From the NCBI GenBank assembly GCA_934433135.1, contig CAKRZO010000022.1, positions 1 to 64,000 on the forward strand: a stretch of 64,000 bases of DNA, in the 5' to 3' direction. The notes below the pieces were generated by a model. The model worked only from the letters and a program-made list of their open reading frames with translations, made no database searches and was not told the DNA's origin. The translations under genes and the position numbers were made by a program. This document shows positions 25,293-34,220 of the stretch, in pieces. This DNA comes from an uncultured Acetatifactor sp. (GTDB lineage: Bacteria; Bacillota; Clostridia; Lachnospirales; Lachnospiraceae). Positions within the stretch are counted from its first letter, which is position 1. Every line of letters begins with the position of its first letter.

Positions 25293-28031
25293 TTACGGCT
25301 CTACCCGATACCTCGGGAATTCCAGTCTTACCTTAAACAGATCGCCATCCAGAGCGACCTGCAGGCTTCCGCCCTGGGCCTGTGTCAGGCTTTTTGCGAT
25401 AAAAAGTCCTAGTCCGCTTCCTTCCGTAGTGCGGGATACATCGCCTCTGATAAAGCGTTCCGTCAGGTCTTCTGTCCGGATCTGGAGCTGCACCTGGGAA
25501 ATGTTTTTCATCGTCAGAACGACTGCCTCATCCTCCACATCTGTTTCCAGATAAACCCTGGTGGAGGGCATGGCATATTTACAGATATTGTGAAAAAGAT
25601 TTTCGATAATTCTCCACATTCTGCGGCTGTCGGCATAAATCACTGCCTCTTCTTTTTTCTCTGCTTCCAGTATAACCTTCAGATTCTGCGCTTCGAATTT
25701 TTCGCTGAATTCTCCTACGGATTGATTCAAAAGCTCCACCACGTTCAATGGCTCTCTCTGATATTCTATGTTACCGGAAGAAATTTTGGATGCCTCCACC
25801 AAGTCGTCCGTAAGCTGTTTTAACCGAAGTGATTTAGCTTCCAGAATCTGAATATAGCTGCGGGCAGGCTCTGATTCGATCTTCTCCCGTTTCAGAAGAT
25901 CCACATAATTGATGATAGAGGTTAACGGCGTCTTGATATCATGGGAAACATTGGTAATCAGATCCGATTTCATCCGCTCGTCCTTCACGCTGGTCTCCAC
26001 GGCCTTACGAATCCCCTCCCCGATATTATTGACTGCTTCCGCAATCTCCTTATTTTCCCCATGCATCTTATCTCCGTCCAGCTGATAATCCACTTCTCCT
26101 TTCCGAATTCTCTTGATGGCATCTACGATCTCCGCCATCTCGGCATTACTCCGAAACAGCCAGACACCTACCAGAGCATTAAAAACAAGAATTCCTAAAA
26201 GCAGAAAGAAAACCGCTCTTTGCTGATCCCGAAACAGACTGAGCAGAGCAAGCCCCATCACATTGGTAAATAGATACAGATTAAAGGGGATTAAGGTTCG
26301 GGCTGCCACATTCTTGTGGTAAAAAACCATGGATGCCCCTTTGTAAAAGTGATGAAACAACAAACAGGCAAGGCTATCCCTCCACAAGCTGTGACATTTG
26401 ATTCTTCTTACCAGGCTGTACCACAGGATACAGGTTCCCATACTGGCCAAAAAGCCGCAGACGGCTCCTGCTCCGTACAGATACCAGCGCTCCGCTCTGG
26501 AAAACACAAACACCTGCTTTGCATTTTCCCCCAGACCGTTTACCAGAATATCCTTTCCCATGCGAACGACCTGAATGACAGCATAAACAAGCCCTGCCCA
26601 TAAAAGCAGGAAAAACTCCAGAAACCACTTATCAAAGTGGTTCAGATAAAGCATCGGCTCCCCGTTTTCTCCGGTTACCCATCCGGCAGTATACGTCAGA
26701 TAAATCCAGATTAACAACCAGATCGTCAGACAGATTCCTACCGCAAGCGCATACTTCCACATATTGGGCACCAAGGTATCAAAGACCTGCTTTCCTGCGG
26801 TAAAACACTCTTCGGTCACTGCATACTTTTTGTCAACTCCCACCCAGATCCGCGTTCCTTCCGGATAAGCATACTCATGGGTCTGCACCATATTATAAAT
26901 ATCATCATCGGACACTCTGACCGTTCCGCCGCAGGAGATATCATCTGCGGAGTAAGTCAAATACTGCCCCAGATCCTGAAAATAATTGTCAATCTCTCCG
27001 TCTTCCTGGGAAGCAATCTGTACCGGCAGATTGGTATAATCCAGGTATTCCTCTTTTTCTCCGGCGCTTTCCCCGGAACTGTCCCGGGGAATACGTATCA
27101 GATACCTGACATTGGTATTTCCCTCCTGGTACAGCTTCATCCCGTTTTCATACAATTCATAGTTATAGGAAAGACTCTGAATCGTGTCGATCAGATTGTT
27201 TTCCAGCTTGCAGTAATCAATCCAATTTCCTGCAAGATCGGTCAGCCTGATCGTTCCCTGACAGGTTGCAAACAGATTTTCCAGCATCTGAAGATGTACT
27301 TTCTCCACACCGTTTTCTTCCGTAATGCTGATCGGTTTATCCATATGCGATGCCACATAACTGAAAGCCATATTTATCAACTGGTCTGCGTTGTAATTCC
27401 ACAAGTTCTGGTAAACCTGGATCAGCTTATTACGCTCTTCGATCTCATCCTCCGAATACTCTCCCTCCGCCGCCTGCCAGCCGTCCGGTGTCCGTACATA
27501 GTCGCCGGTCAGTTCACCGGAATAACGCAAAATACCGGAATCTTCATCCAGATAAAAATGGCGGATATCCAGAAGATCGTCCTGGGGAAAATAGTTCACA
27601 AACTCTCTCTTGGTCAGAACCACTTCCCGGGTCTTTATACCGTACTTTTCCCATTTAATCAGGTCTCTCAGATAATAGACCGCCGTAATCGGGCAGTCGC
27701 TTACCTCCTCACGCCGATTAACAAACTCAGTGATATCGATGCTTTTTCGATCATCAAATGTTGCATCCGTTTCCATCTGCGTACGAATCAGGACCAGCGT
27801 AACCAGTTCACTGACCGAATGGTAAAACATATCCGCAAAGACGTCCGATTCTTCGAAATTCTCCGATTCATCGAACGGATCGATCCGATAAGTCAGGATC
27901 TCATCACTGTATATACTTAATGACCGGATAATGGTAGTTTGAAAAATCGACGCAACAATGATCACCGCCAGCGCCAGCATCAGATGCTGTACCATTCCAA
28001 GCCCAACCCGTTTGAATGAATTTTTTTTCAC
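25293..28031 (-). CDS. Membrane sensor histidine kinase with large ectodomain
   Basis: A 912-residue kinase. A transmembrane helix near residues 8-32 is followed by about 400 extracytoplasmic residues without a recognised fold. Five to six further helices (about 430-640) precede a HAMP-like linker (EMAEIVDAIKRIRKGEVDYQ). The HisKA box is NVSHDIKTPLTSIINY with phospho-acceptor His near 696, and the HATPase has RIIENLFHNICKYA and TEGSGLGLFIAKSL. I start at GTG 28031, which has GGAGG 5 bp upstream; ATG 28043 has no site. It is the partner of the response regulator 34 bp upstream. Signal unknown. Confidence 0.9.
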   Translation of the reverse strand: MKKNSFKRVGLGMVQHLMLALAVIIVASIFQTTIIRSLSIYSDEILTYRIDPFDESENFEESDVFADMFYHSVSELVTLVLIRTQMETDATFDDRKSIDITEFVNRREEVSDCPITAVYYLRDLIKWEKYGIKTREVVLTKREFVNYFPQDDLLDIRHFYLDEDSGILRYSGELTGDYVRTPDGWQAAEGEYSEDEIEERNKLIQVYQNLWNYNADQLINMAFSYVASHMDKPISITEENGVEKVHLQMLENLFATCQGTIRLTDLAGNWIDYCKLENNLIDTIQSLSYNYELYENGMKLYQEGNTNVRYLIRIPRDSSGESAGEKEEYLDYTNLPVQIASQEDGEIDNYFQDLGQYLTYSADDISCGGTVRVSDDDIYNMVQTHEYAYPEGTRIWVGVDKKYAVTEECFTAGKQVFDTLVPNMWKYALAVGICLTIWLLIWIYLTYTAGWVTGENGEPMLYLNHFDKWFLEFFLLLWAGLVYAVIQVVRMGKDILVNGLGENAKQVFVFSRAERWYLYGAGAVCGFLASMGTCILWYSLVRRIKCHSLWRDSLACLLFHHFYKGASMVFYHKNVAARTLIPFNLYLFTNVMGLALLSLFRDQQRAVFFLLLGILVFNALVGVWLFRSNAEMAEIVDAIKRIRKGEVDYQLDGDKMHGENKEIAEAVNNIGEGIRKAVETSVKDERMKSDLITNVSHDIKTPLTSIINYVDLLKREKIESEPARSYIQILEAKSLRLKQLTDDLVEASKISSGNIEYQREPLNVVELLNQSVGEFSEKFEAQNLKVILEAEKKEEAVIYADSRRMWRIIENLFHNICKYAMPSTRVYLETDVEDEAVVLTMKNISQVQLQIRTEDLTERFIRGDVSRTTEGSGLGLFIAKSLTQAQGGSLQVALDGDLFKVRLEFPRYRVEP

Positions 28032-28065
28032 CCTAACCTCCATTCCGCAGCGACTTTGTCTCCCG

Positions 28066-28764
28066 TTATGGTTTGTCTATCTTATATCCCACTCCCCAGA
28101 CCACTTTCAGGTATCTGGGCTCTCTGGGGTTAATTTCAATTTTTTCCCGGATATGCCGGATATGCACTGCTACGGTATTGTCCGTTCCGATGGGTTCTTC
28201 ATTCCAGATACTTTCATAGATCTGATTGGTAGAAAACACTCTTCCCGGATTTTTGATTAACAAAAAGAGAATCTGGTACTCAATCGGCGTCATTTTGACC
28301 GGTTCGCCATCCACCGTAACTTCTTTGGTGTCGTTATTTAAGACCAGACCTCCCGTCTGGTAAATCTCTCTGGTCTGCCTGTCCATGCTTCCCAAGGAGG
28401 TATATCTCCTTAAATTGGACTTTACTCTGGCAACCAGCTCTAACGGATTGAACGGCTTGGTAATATAATCATCCGCACCGACATTCAGACCCAGAATCTT
28501 GTCGGCATCCTCACTTCTGGCGGAAAGTATAATAATCGGTATACTGCTGTATTCCCGGATCTTCAAAGTAGCCCGGATCCCGTCCAGTTTCGGCATCATG
28601 ATATCGATAATCAGCAGATGAATTTCTTCTTTCTGCAATATTTCAATGGCGGCAAGACCGTCATATGCCTTAAAAACGTGATAGTCTTCCTGCGTTAAGT
28701 AGATTTCAATCGCCTCCACGATCTCCATATCATCATCACATACCAGAATATTCGTCTTACTCAT
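28066..28764 (-). CDS. OmpR-family response regulator
   Basis: A 232-residue two-component regulator. The receiver domain has the acidic pocket CDDD, phospho-acceptor Asp in LLIIDIMMPKLDG (about residue 54) and Lys in YITKPFNPLEL. The C-terminal winged helix covers about residues 130-230 (IRHIREKIEINPREPRYLKV). It is followed by its kinase. Its ribosome site lies in the end of yraN, so the two-component pair appears appended to the rnhB-yraN operon. Confidence 0.94.
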   Translation of the reverse strand: MSKTNILVCDDDMEIVEAIEIYLTQEDYHVFKAYDGLAAIEILQKEEIHLLIIDIMMPKLDGIRATLKIREYSSIPIIILSARSEDADKILGLNVGADDYITKPFNPLELVARVKSNLRRYTSLGSMDRQTREIYQTGGLVLNNDTKEVTVDGEPVKMTPIEYQILFLLIKNPGRVFSTNQIYESIWNEEPIGTDNTVAVHIRHIREKIEINPREPRYLKVVWGVGYKIDKP

Positions 28765-28770
28765 AACGTT

Positions 28771-29139
28771 TCACATCCTTCCGTACAAATGAGGGAACGC
28801 ATCCGGATACCACCGGATTTCTTCCTCCTGTATCGCTACAACGTCATACCGAATCGGTGTCTGTGCCCCGATCCGATGAACCAGCCGGTAGTAATCCGCC
28901 GTCTGACAGATTTTCAGCTGCTTGCGCCAATCCACTGCTTCTTCCGGTATACCGCACCTTGCGCCTGTGCGGTACTTCACTTCTATAAAAACCAGATACC
29001 CGGACTGTCTTCCGACCAGATCGATCTCTCCGCGCCTGCATCGAAAATTTTTCTCTAAGATTTCCATTCCCTTTTGTTGCAAAAAAGCTGCCGCTCTTTC
29101 CTCCGCAGCAGCTCCCGCCTGTCTTTTATTCTGTCCCAC
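28771..29139 (-). CDS. yraN: YraN/UPF0102 family putative endonuclease
   Basis: A 122-residue protein with the Holliday-junction-resolvase-like PD-(D/E)xK core: EERAAAFLQQKG, then GEIDLVGRQSGYLVFIEVKYR with catalytic-type D, E and K. Translation starts at GTG (29139) with GGAAGAG upstream. The position after rnhB in the rplS-lepB-rbgA-rnhB-yraN order is conserved in Firmicutes. Biological role is not firmly known. Confidence 0.9.
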   Translation of the reverse strand: MGQNKRQAGAAAEERAAAFLQQKGMEILEKNFRCRRGEIDLVGRQSGYLVFIEVKYRTGARCGIPEEAVDWRKQLKICQTADYYRLVHRIGAQTPIRYDVVAIQEEEIRWYPDAFPHLYGRM

Positions 29140-29211
29140 TTTACTCTTCCATTCCCCTTACTGTCTTTACTGTTTGCAGAGTTGCTGCTGTTCACAATCC
29201 AATTGCCAAAA

Positions 29212-30000
29212 TCATAGCATATGATACAAATTCTTAATAAAACTGCGTCGGTGAATGGGCGTCGGTCCGTATTTTTTCAAAGCCTGAATATGCGCCGCAC
29301 TTCCGTACCCTTTATTGGCCGCCAAATCATATTCCGGGAAAATTTTGTCATATTCCACCATCAGACGATCCCTGGTCACTTTGGCAATAATGCTGGCCGC
29401 CCCGATGGAAATGCTTAAGGCATCCCCTTTGATAATCGGCACCTGCCTGATATCCACCTCCGGTATCGTCACCGCATCGTTCAGCAGCAAATCCGGATAT
29501 ATTTTCTGTGCCCTCAGGTTCCCGATGGCTTCCCGCATCGCTTCATAGGTCGCCTGGAGAATATTGATCTCATCAATCCGCTCCGGCGTTGCATAGCCTA
29601 CGGCACAGCCAACCGCTTCTTCCATAATAATATCGTAGAGTTCTTCTCTTTTTTTGGCGGAAAGCTGCTTGGAATCATTGATGTAAAGAATGTCGCAATC
29701 CTTCTTTAAAACAACGGCTCCTGCCACTACCGGTCCCGCAAGCGGTCCCCTCCCCACTTCATCGATTCCGCAGATGCAATGATAGGAGGCATACAACTTT
29801 TCGTATTTTTTTAATTCTTCCGTACGCTTTACTTCTTTTTCGTAATTGTAAATTCGCTTTTGTGCACTGTCAAGCAGCTTCTGCACGCTGACTCTTCCAT
29901 CGTTCCTATAGTCCGCGATCAGCCCGTCAAGTTCACCGATCTGTGCATTCTGTAGCAAAAGTTTTATCTTTTGAACACTCTCTTCCATTCCGATCCCCAT
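29212..30000 (-). CDS. rnhB: Ribonuclease HII
   Basis: Removes RNA from RNA-DNA hybrids and misincorporated ribonucleotides. The 262-residue protein has the metal-binding motif GIDEVGRGPLAGPVVAGAVV (about residues 78-97), DSKQLSAKKRE, and ASIIAKVTRDRLM with the later aspartate motif region. An N-terminal helical extension of about 70 residues matches Firmicute RNases HII. The ATG at 29988 is an alternative start. The gene begins 6 bp after lepB. Confidence 0.96.
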   Translation of the reverse strand: MGIGMEESVQKIKLLLQNAQIGELDGLIADYRNDGRVSVQKLLDSAQKRIYNYEKEVKRTEELKKYEKLYASYHCICGIDEVGRGPLAGPVVAGAVVLKKDCDILYINDSKQLSAKKREELYDIIMEEAVGCAVGYATPERIDEINILQATYEAMREAIGNLRAQKIYPDLLLNDAVTIPEVDIRQVPIIKGDALSISIGAASIIAKVTRDRLMVEYDKIFPEYDLAANKGYGSAAHIQALKKYGPTPIHRRSFIKNLYHML

Positions 30001-30006
30001 TTCCGT

Positions 30007-30585
30007 TTACTGGTGTTTTAACACACCGAACTGACTGAACGGCCAGATTCTCACCCAGGCACGGCCGATGATGTCCTTGCGCCGGATATTGCCCACAACT
30101 TCTTTTCGGCTGTCGGAACTGTTATTCCGATTATCTCCCATCACAAAATACTCATCATCTCCCAGCGTAATCGGCTGTGCGGCTCTTCCCCTGTTGTCGG
30201 CACGGATAACTTCCCGTCCGTAGCTTTCTTCCAGTTTTTCCCCGTCTATATAAATACTGCCGTCTTCGTCAATAAAAATCGTCTCTCCGGGAAGCCCGAT
30301 AATCCGTTTGATATAATAAGTTTTCTCTTTATAGCGGAACGGAAAAACAATAATGTCAAACCGCTGCGGATCCCGAAACCGATAGGAAATCTTATCTACA
30401 ATCAGATTATCCCCGTCATTTAACATCGGCCGCATGGATTCTCCGTCCACCACCGTTCTCTGACCTACAAACGTGATAATCAGCCAGGTAAAGCATGCAA
30501 CACCGATCAGATAAAGCCCCGTGCTGATAATCTCTCTTATAACCTGATTTTTTATTCTGCCCATTCCTTTGTTGTCCTTTCTCAT
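30007..30585 (-). CDS. lepB: Signal peptidase I (first copy)
   Basis: Membrane serine-lysine protease removing Sec/Tat signal peptides. The 192 residues have one N-terminal helix, the nucleophile Ser in VDGESMRPMLNDGD, the general-base Lys in YYIKRIIGLPGE, and the C-terminal GDNRNNSSDSR box. Its ATG overlaps the rbgA stop (ATGA). A second signal peptidase is encoded on the other side of rbgA. Confidence 0.95.
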   Translation of the reverse strand: MRKDNKGMGRIKNQVIREIISTGLYLIGVACFTWLIITFVGQRTVVDGESMRPMLNDGDNLIVDKISYRFRDPQRFDIIVFPFRYKEKTYYIKRIIGLPGETIFIDEDGSIYIDGEKLEESYGREVIRADNRGRAAQPITLGDDEYFVMGDNRNNSSDSRKEVVGNIRRKDIIGRAWVRIWPFSQFGVLKHQ

Positions 30586-31421
30586 ACTTCCAGAGTAAGC
30601 CTTCCCATACGCCCGCTTCGGAAATCATCCAGCACAAGAACCGCTGCCTTTTTCAGATCCGGTTCCTCATTTCTGGTATAGCACTTTCTGGCCCGGGCAA
30701 TCCTGTCAAGCATCTCCCGGGAATTTTGGTCTGCAAAATCCAGTTCATAGCGCTTTTCCAAAGCCTGCGGATACCTTTCCCGTAAAACTTCCAATAAGTC
30801 ACAGGCCAATTCCTCCTGCGGAAGAATTTCATCATTAATAGACCCGATAAAAGCCAGTTTTTTCCCTACTTCCTGGTCTTCAAACTTCGGCCACAGAATC
30901 CCCGGTGTATCTAAAAGCTCCAGTCCCTTATTCAGACGGATCCACTGCTTTCCTTTGGTAACTCCGGGCTTATTGCCTGTCTTGGTACAGGCTCTTCCCG
31001 TAAAAGAATTGATAAAGGTAGACTTACCCACATTCGGAATTCCCACTACCATAGCTCTGACCGGGCGGTTCACGATGCCTCTTTTTTTATCTCTCTCTAT
31101 CTTCTCCCGGCAAGCCTCCTGCACCAGTCCCTGTATATTCCGGACACCGCTTCCGGTCTTGGAATTCACCTCCAATACATGAATTCCTTTCTCTTCAAAA
31201 TAAGCGGCCCACTTCTTATTCAACACAGGATCCGCCAGATCCGCTTTATTCAGCAAAAGAATCCTGGCCTTCCCTTTTCCCAGTGTATCGATATCCGGAT
31301 TCCTGCTGGCAAGCGGAACTCTGGCATCCACTAACTCAATGATCAGATCGATCAGTTTACTGTTCTCCTCCATCATACGCTTTGCTTTTGTCATATGACC
31401 CGGATACCATTGATAATTCAT
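30582..31421 (-). CDS. rbgA: Ribosome biogenesis GTPase YlqF/RbgA
   Basis: Late 50S assembly GTPase. The G motifs are circularly permuted as expected: NKADL (G4) comes before VGIPNVGKSTFINSF (G1) and DTPGILWPK (G3). The start MNYQWYPGHMTKAKRMM is diagnostic. The 279-residue length is normal. It sits between the two signal peptidase genes and overlaps the downstream one by 4 bp. Confidence 0.96.
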   Translation of the reverse strand: MNYQWYPGHMTKAKRMMEENSKLIDLIIELVDARVPLASRNPDIDTLGKGKARILLLNKADLADPVLNKKWAAYFEEKGIHVLEVNSKTGSGVRNIQGLVQEACREKIERDKKRGIVNRPVRAMVVGIPNVGKSTFINSFTGRACTKTGNKPGVTKGKQWIRLNKGLELLDTPGILWPKFEDQEVGKKLAFIGSINDEILPQEELACDLLEVLRERYPQALEKRYELDFADQNSREMLDRIARARKCYTRNEEPDLKKAAVLVLDDFRSGRMGRLTLEV

Positions 31422-31460
31422 ACAAATCCTCGTTTCTGAAAATACAATGTTTTCTCTATC

Positions 31461-32042
31461 TTACCGCACAAATCCTGCTTTTCTTTCCTCACACCCCAGA
31501 CAGAACCAGACTTTTCCCAGGATCGTCTCTTCCTTTACCGGACCGATTCCGGCAAATCGGCTGTCTTCGCTTCCTCCCGGACTGTCTCCCAAGCAAAAAT
31601 ATTCACCGCTTTTGAGTGTAAGTTCATTGGCCGCAATTCCGGCTTCTGCAATTCTTGCTTCGATCAGCGTACTCTCTTCGTCGTTCACATAAAGTCTGCC
31701 GTCATGAATCCACACACGATCTCCCGGAACCGCAACCACACGCTTTACGTAATAGTGGGAATTCTTGTTCCCGTTCGGCAGAAAAACCACCACATCTCCC
31801 GGCTCCGGTCTGGAAAGAAGATACTGGAAGCGGCTGATATAAATTCTCTGCCCGTTATACAGAACCGGTTCCATGGAAACACCTACCACACTGGTAGACA
31901 TTCCGAAAAAGTAATTCAGCACCCCTGCAATAAAAACAGCTGCCGCAATTCCGAACAACCAGCTGAATATCTCTTTTATCACACCCGGGCGGATCTTTTC
32001 CCGTCTTCTGTAAAAACTTAAACCTTTATTTCTCCTTGCCAT
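31461..32042 (-). CDS. lepB: Signal peptidase I (second copy)
   Basis: A 193-residue type I signal peptidase. One membrane helix (about residues 25-45), nucleophile Ser in GVSMEPVLYNGQR, catalytic Lys in YYVKRVVAVPGD, and GDSPGGSEDSR near the C-terminus. It differs strongly in sequence from the 30007-30585 copy, so they are not a recent duplication. It is the first gene after the rplS terminator and probably heads the lepB-rbgA-lepB-rnhB-yraN transcript. Confidence 0.94.
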   Translation of the reverse strand: MARRNKGLSFYRRREKIRPGVIKEIFSWLFGIAAAVFIAGVLNYFFGMSTSVVGVSMEPVLYNGQRIYISRFQYLLSRPEPGDVVVFLPNGNKNSHYYVKRVVAVPGDRVWIHDGRLYVNDEESTLIEARIAEAGIAANELTLKSGEYFCLGDSPGGSEDSRFAGIGPVKEETILGKVWFCLGCEERKAGFVR

Positions 32043-32166
32043 TCTTTCCTGATTCCTTCTGCACTGCCGATTTTCCGTGTGGTACGCTATCTATCATACC
32101 ATAGTTGGCAGGAAACTGCAACAGCGGTTCCGGGATAAAATTACAAGACTTTATAGAGCTTATAGA

Positions 32167-32264
32167 AATCCTCGGGCTGGCTCATGGGGTTCCATTCGGG
32201 GGACGCTTTCGCTCAATTTTGCCCCCCTCATTGGATTCCGCATGAGCCCACCCTTAGAAACTCA
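32167..32264. repeat. Palindromic repeat element, copy 1 (MITE-like)
   Basis: An imperfect inverted repeat of about 35 bp. The left arm contains GGCTCATGGGGTTCCATTCG, and the right arm CCCCCCTCATTGGATTCCGC followed by ATGAGCCC is its reverse complement with a few mismatches. The same arms recur at 37747-37930 with extra DNA in the middle. It lies between rplS and lepB and contains no gene. Confidence 0.8.
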
Positions 32265-32275
32265 TTAAAAATATG

Positions 32276-32326
32276 TAGTAAAAAGAGCCGTTGTAAAGTG
32301 AACTTTTATCCGCTTTACAACAGCCC
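32276..32326 (-). terminator. Intrinsic terminator after rplS
   Basis: On the minus strand GGGCTGTTGTAAAG (32326-32313) pairs with CTTTACAACGGCTC (32298-32285), one mismatch, followed by TTTTT. It ends the ylxM-to-rplS transcript 30 bp after rplS. The 32043-32356 gap otherwise holds only the palindromic repeat. Confidence 0.88.
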
Positions 32327-32356
32327 TTCCTCATTCATTTCCCGATATAAGTGCTA

Positions 32357-32704
32357 TTATCTTACAACCTCTTTAACCTTTGCTCTCTTACCTACGCGGT
32401 CTCTCAGATAATTCAGCTTTGCACGTCTTACTTTACCTTTTCTTACGACTTCTACCTTCTCAACATTCGGAGAATGTAACGGCCAGGTCTTTTCTACGCC
32501 GACACCGTTGGAGTTCTTTCTTACGGTAAAGGTCTCTCTGTTGCTGCCGCCCTGTCTCTTCAGAACAACGCCTTCGAAAACCTGAATTCTTTCTCTGTTT
32601 CCTTCTTTGATCTTGCCGTATACTTTAACCGTATCACCTACAGCAAACTCATCAATTTTTTCCTTTAACTGCTCTGCTTCAATTTCTCTGATAATATCGT
32701 TCAT
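32357..32704 (-). CDS. rplS: 50S ribosomal protein L19
   Basis: Large-subunit protein near the 30S-50S interface. The 115-residue sequence matches L19 throughout: FAVGDTVKVYGKIKEGNRER, VFEGVVLKRQGG, FTVRKNSNGVGVEKTWPLHS and KLNYLRDRVGKRAKVKE. Start ATG 32704 has AAAGGAG upstream; a longer frame is not conserved. A strong promoter lies about 80 bp upstream, so it can be transcribed apart from the ffh operon. Confidence 0.97.
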   Translation of the reverse strand: MNDIIREIEAEQLKEKIDEFAVGDTVKVYGKIKEGNRERIQVFEGVVLKRQGGSNRETFTVRKNSNGVGVEKTWPLHSPNVEKVEVVRKGKVRRAKLNYLRDRVGKRAKVKEVVR

Positions 32705-32780
32705 GACGATTCTCCTTTCCTTTCCGGATGTTCTTAATACTTTACGTAACAGAGGACCATCTTTTCTTCGCAACATTCAA
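32705..32780 (-). ncRNA. rplS 5' leader, possible L19 leader
   Basis: About 75 nt separate the promoter at 32781-32809 from the rplS start. Autoregulatory L19 leaders are known in Firmicutes. Here the position is right, but I could not confirm the consensus fold by eye. Confidence 0.3.
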
Positions 32781-32809
32781 ATTTTACCACATCCCGCCGC
32801 GAAATGCAA
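32781..32809 (-). promoter_or_regulatory. Sigma-A promoter of rplS
   Basis: On the minus strand TTGCAT (32804-32809) and TAAAAT (32781-32786) are separated by 17 bp in the trmD-rplS gap. It gives rplS an additional promoter. Confidence 0.75.
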
Positions 32810-32819
32810 GTATAAATTT

Positions 32820-34193
32820 TTATTTCACTACCCATACTTCCTGCCTTGACAGATACAGGCCGAGTTTTTCCTGGAGCGCAAGCGCCGGCGTATTTTCAAC
32901 CCTGACATAAGCATAAGGCGTTCTTCCCTGTTCCAGCAAAGCGTTAATCAGATAGGCCTCCAGGGAGAATGCAATGTTCTGTCTGCGAAAAGCTTCCTCC
33001 ACATACAAAAGTCCCATGCTGCCGTCTCGGTTTAAGCCGATAAAGCCGACCGGTTTTTCCTGATCAAAAGCTCCGTATACCGCACCGGCGCAAAGCCGCT
33101 CCGAAAGGTAGTCCTTGTCCGCATCTTCGCAGTGCACGGTCACATAAGGAAGATCTTCCGGGGCAAGTTTTAAGATCGCCTTATGTCTGACAGGTAAGGT
33201 CTCCTTTCTGGTATAGCAGGCCAGGCGGCAGGCCGTAATCTTTTTTTCCATAGGCAATCGCTCTACGGATTTCTCCGCAAGCTCTTTTTCGGAGGAGACC
33301 AGAAAAGCGGTCTCTTTCGGCAATTTGTCCAAAACATTCTCCTGTTTGCTTTCCGACAAAGCTTCTGCCAGACACGTTCCGGTTCTTTTTTCATATAAAA
33401 CCAATCCGCCGTCTTCCTGATACAGAACCTCAGCATCGGTTCCGGAAAGCAGTTCCATCATATGAATATGCTCTCTTTTCCGGGAAGACAATTCCCGAAT
33501 CAGCTGCTGCCTTGCTTCATATTTTTCATACAAATCCGGCCGCAATCTTCTGGTTCGTTCTTCGGAACAGGTTCGCCGCCAGTTTTCAATTTCCCTGTGA
33601 TTGCCGGAAAGCAGCACCTTGGGCACTTCTTTCCCATGCCAGGAAACCGGTCTGGAATACTGGGGATATTCCAGAAGATCTTTATGAAACGTCTCTGTCT
33701 GCGCTGACATCTCATTTTTCAAAACACCCGGTACCAGCCTGGAAATGGTATCAATCATTACCATCGCCGGGAGTTCACCGCCGGTCAGCACATAATCGCC
33801 GATGGAAACATAGTCCGTTGCAACCTCTTCCAGTACCCGTTCGTCAATTCCTTCATAGTGACCACACAGAAAAATCAGTTCCTCTTCCTGTGCAAACTCT
33901 TCCGCCATAGCCTGGGTAAAAGTCTTTCCCTGGGGAGTCACATAGATCGTACGGATTTTTTTCCCTTTGCAGACAGATTTCCAGGCATCATAAACGGGCT
34001 GCGCCTGGATCAGCATGCCGGCTCCGCCTCCGTAAGGATAATCATCTACTTTTCCATGTTTTTCCAGCGTATAGTCCCTGATATTCACCGCTTCCAACTG
34101 AATGCTTCCCTTTTGCAGCGCCCGGCCTATGATACTGGTCTTAAGCCCCTGCAGAACCATCTCCGGAAATAACGTTAAAATGTGAAATTTCAT
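32820..34193 (-). CDS. trmD: tRNA (guanine37-N1)-methyltransferase fused to a GNAT-like domain
   Basis: Residues 1-235 are a complete TrmD, which methylates G37 of tRNAs to prevent frameshifting: MKFHILTLFPEM start, GGAGMLIQAQPVYDA, FLCGHYEGIDERV and knot loop GDYVLTGGELPAMVMID. Family members end near residue 240-250. Here the frame continues for about 215 more residues. The last 120 look like a GNAT acetyltransferase: GAVYGAFDQEKPVGFIGL, GLLYVEEAFRRQNIAFSLEA, and VENTPALALQEKLGL. Start 34193 is supported by AGAGGA. No stop codon separates the parts. The acetyltransferase substrate is unknown. Confidence 0.9.
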   Translation of the reverse strand: MKFHILTLFPEMVLQGLKTSIIGRALQKGSIQLEAVNIRDYTLEKHGKVDDYPYGGGAGMLIQAQPVYDAWKSVCKGKKIRTIYVTPQGKTFTQAMAEEFAQEEELIFLCGHYEGIDERVLEEVATDYVSIGDYVLTGGELPAMVMIDTISRLVPGVLKNEMSAQTETFHKDLLEYPQYSRPVSWHGKEVPKVLLSGNHREIENWRRTCSEERTRRLRPDLYEKYEARQQLIRELSSRKREHIHMMELLSGTDAEVLYQEDGGLVLYEKRTGTCLAEALSESKQENVLDKLPKETAFLVSSEKELAEKSVERLPMEKKITACRLACYTRKETLPVRHKAILKLAPEDLPYVTVHCEDADKDYLSERLCAGAVYGAFDQEKPVGFIGLNRDGSMGLLYVEEAFRRQNIAFSLEAYLINALLEQGRTPYAYVRVENTPALALQEKLGLYLSRQEVWVVK

Positions 34194-34220
34194 ATGTGAA
34201 TCCTCTGATTTTCTTTGCAT

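Noticed and set aside
26877..27920. 347-codon plus-strand frame opposite the histidine kinase
   Set aside because: Shadow of the kinase ectodomain; composition reflects the reverse complement of the real gene.
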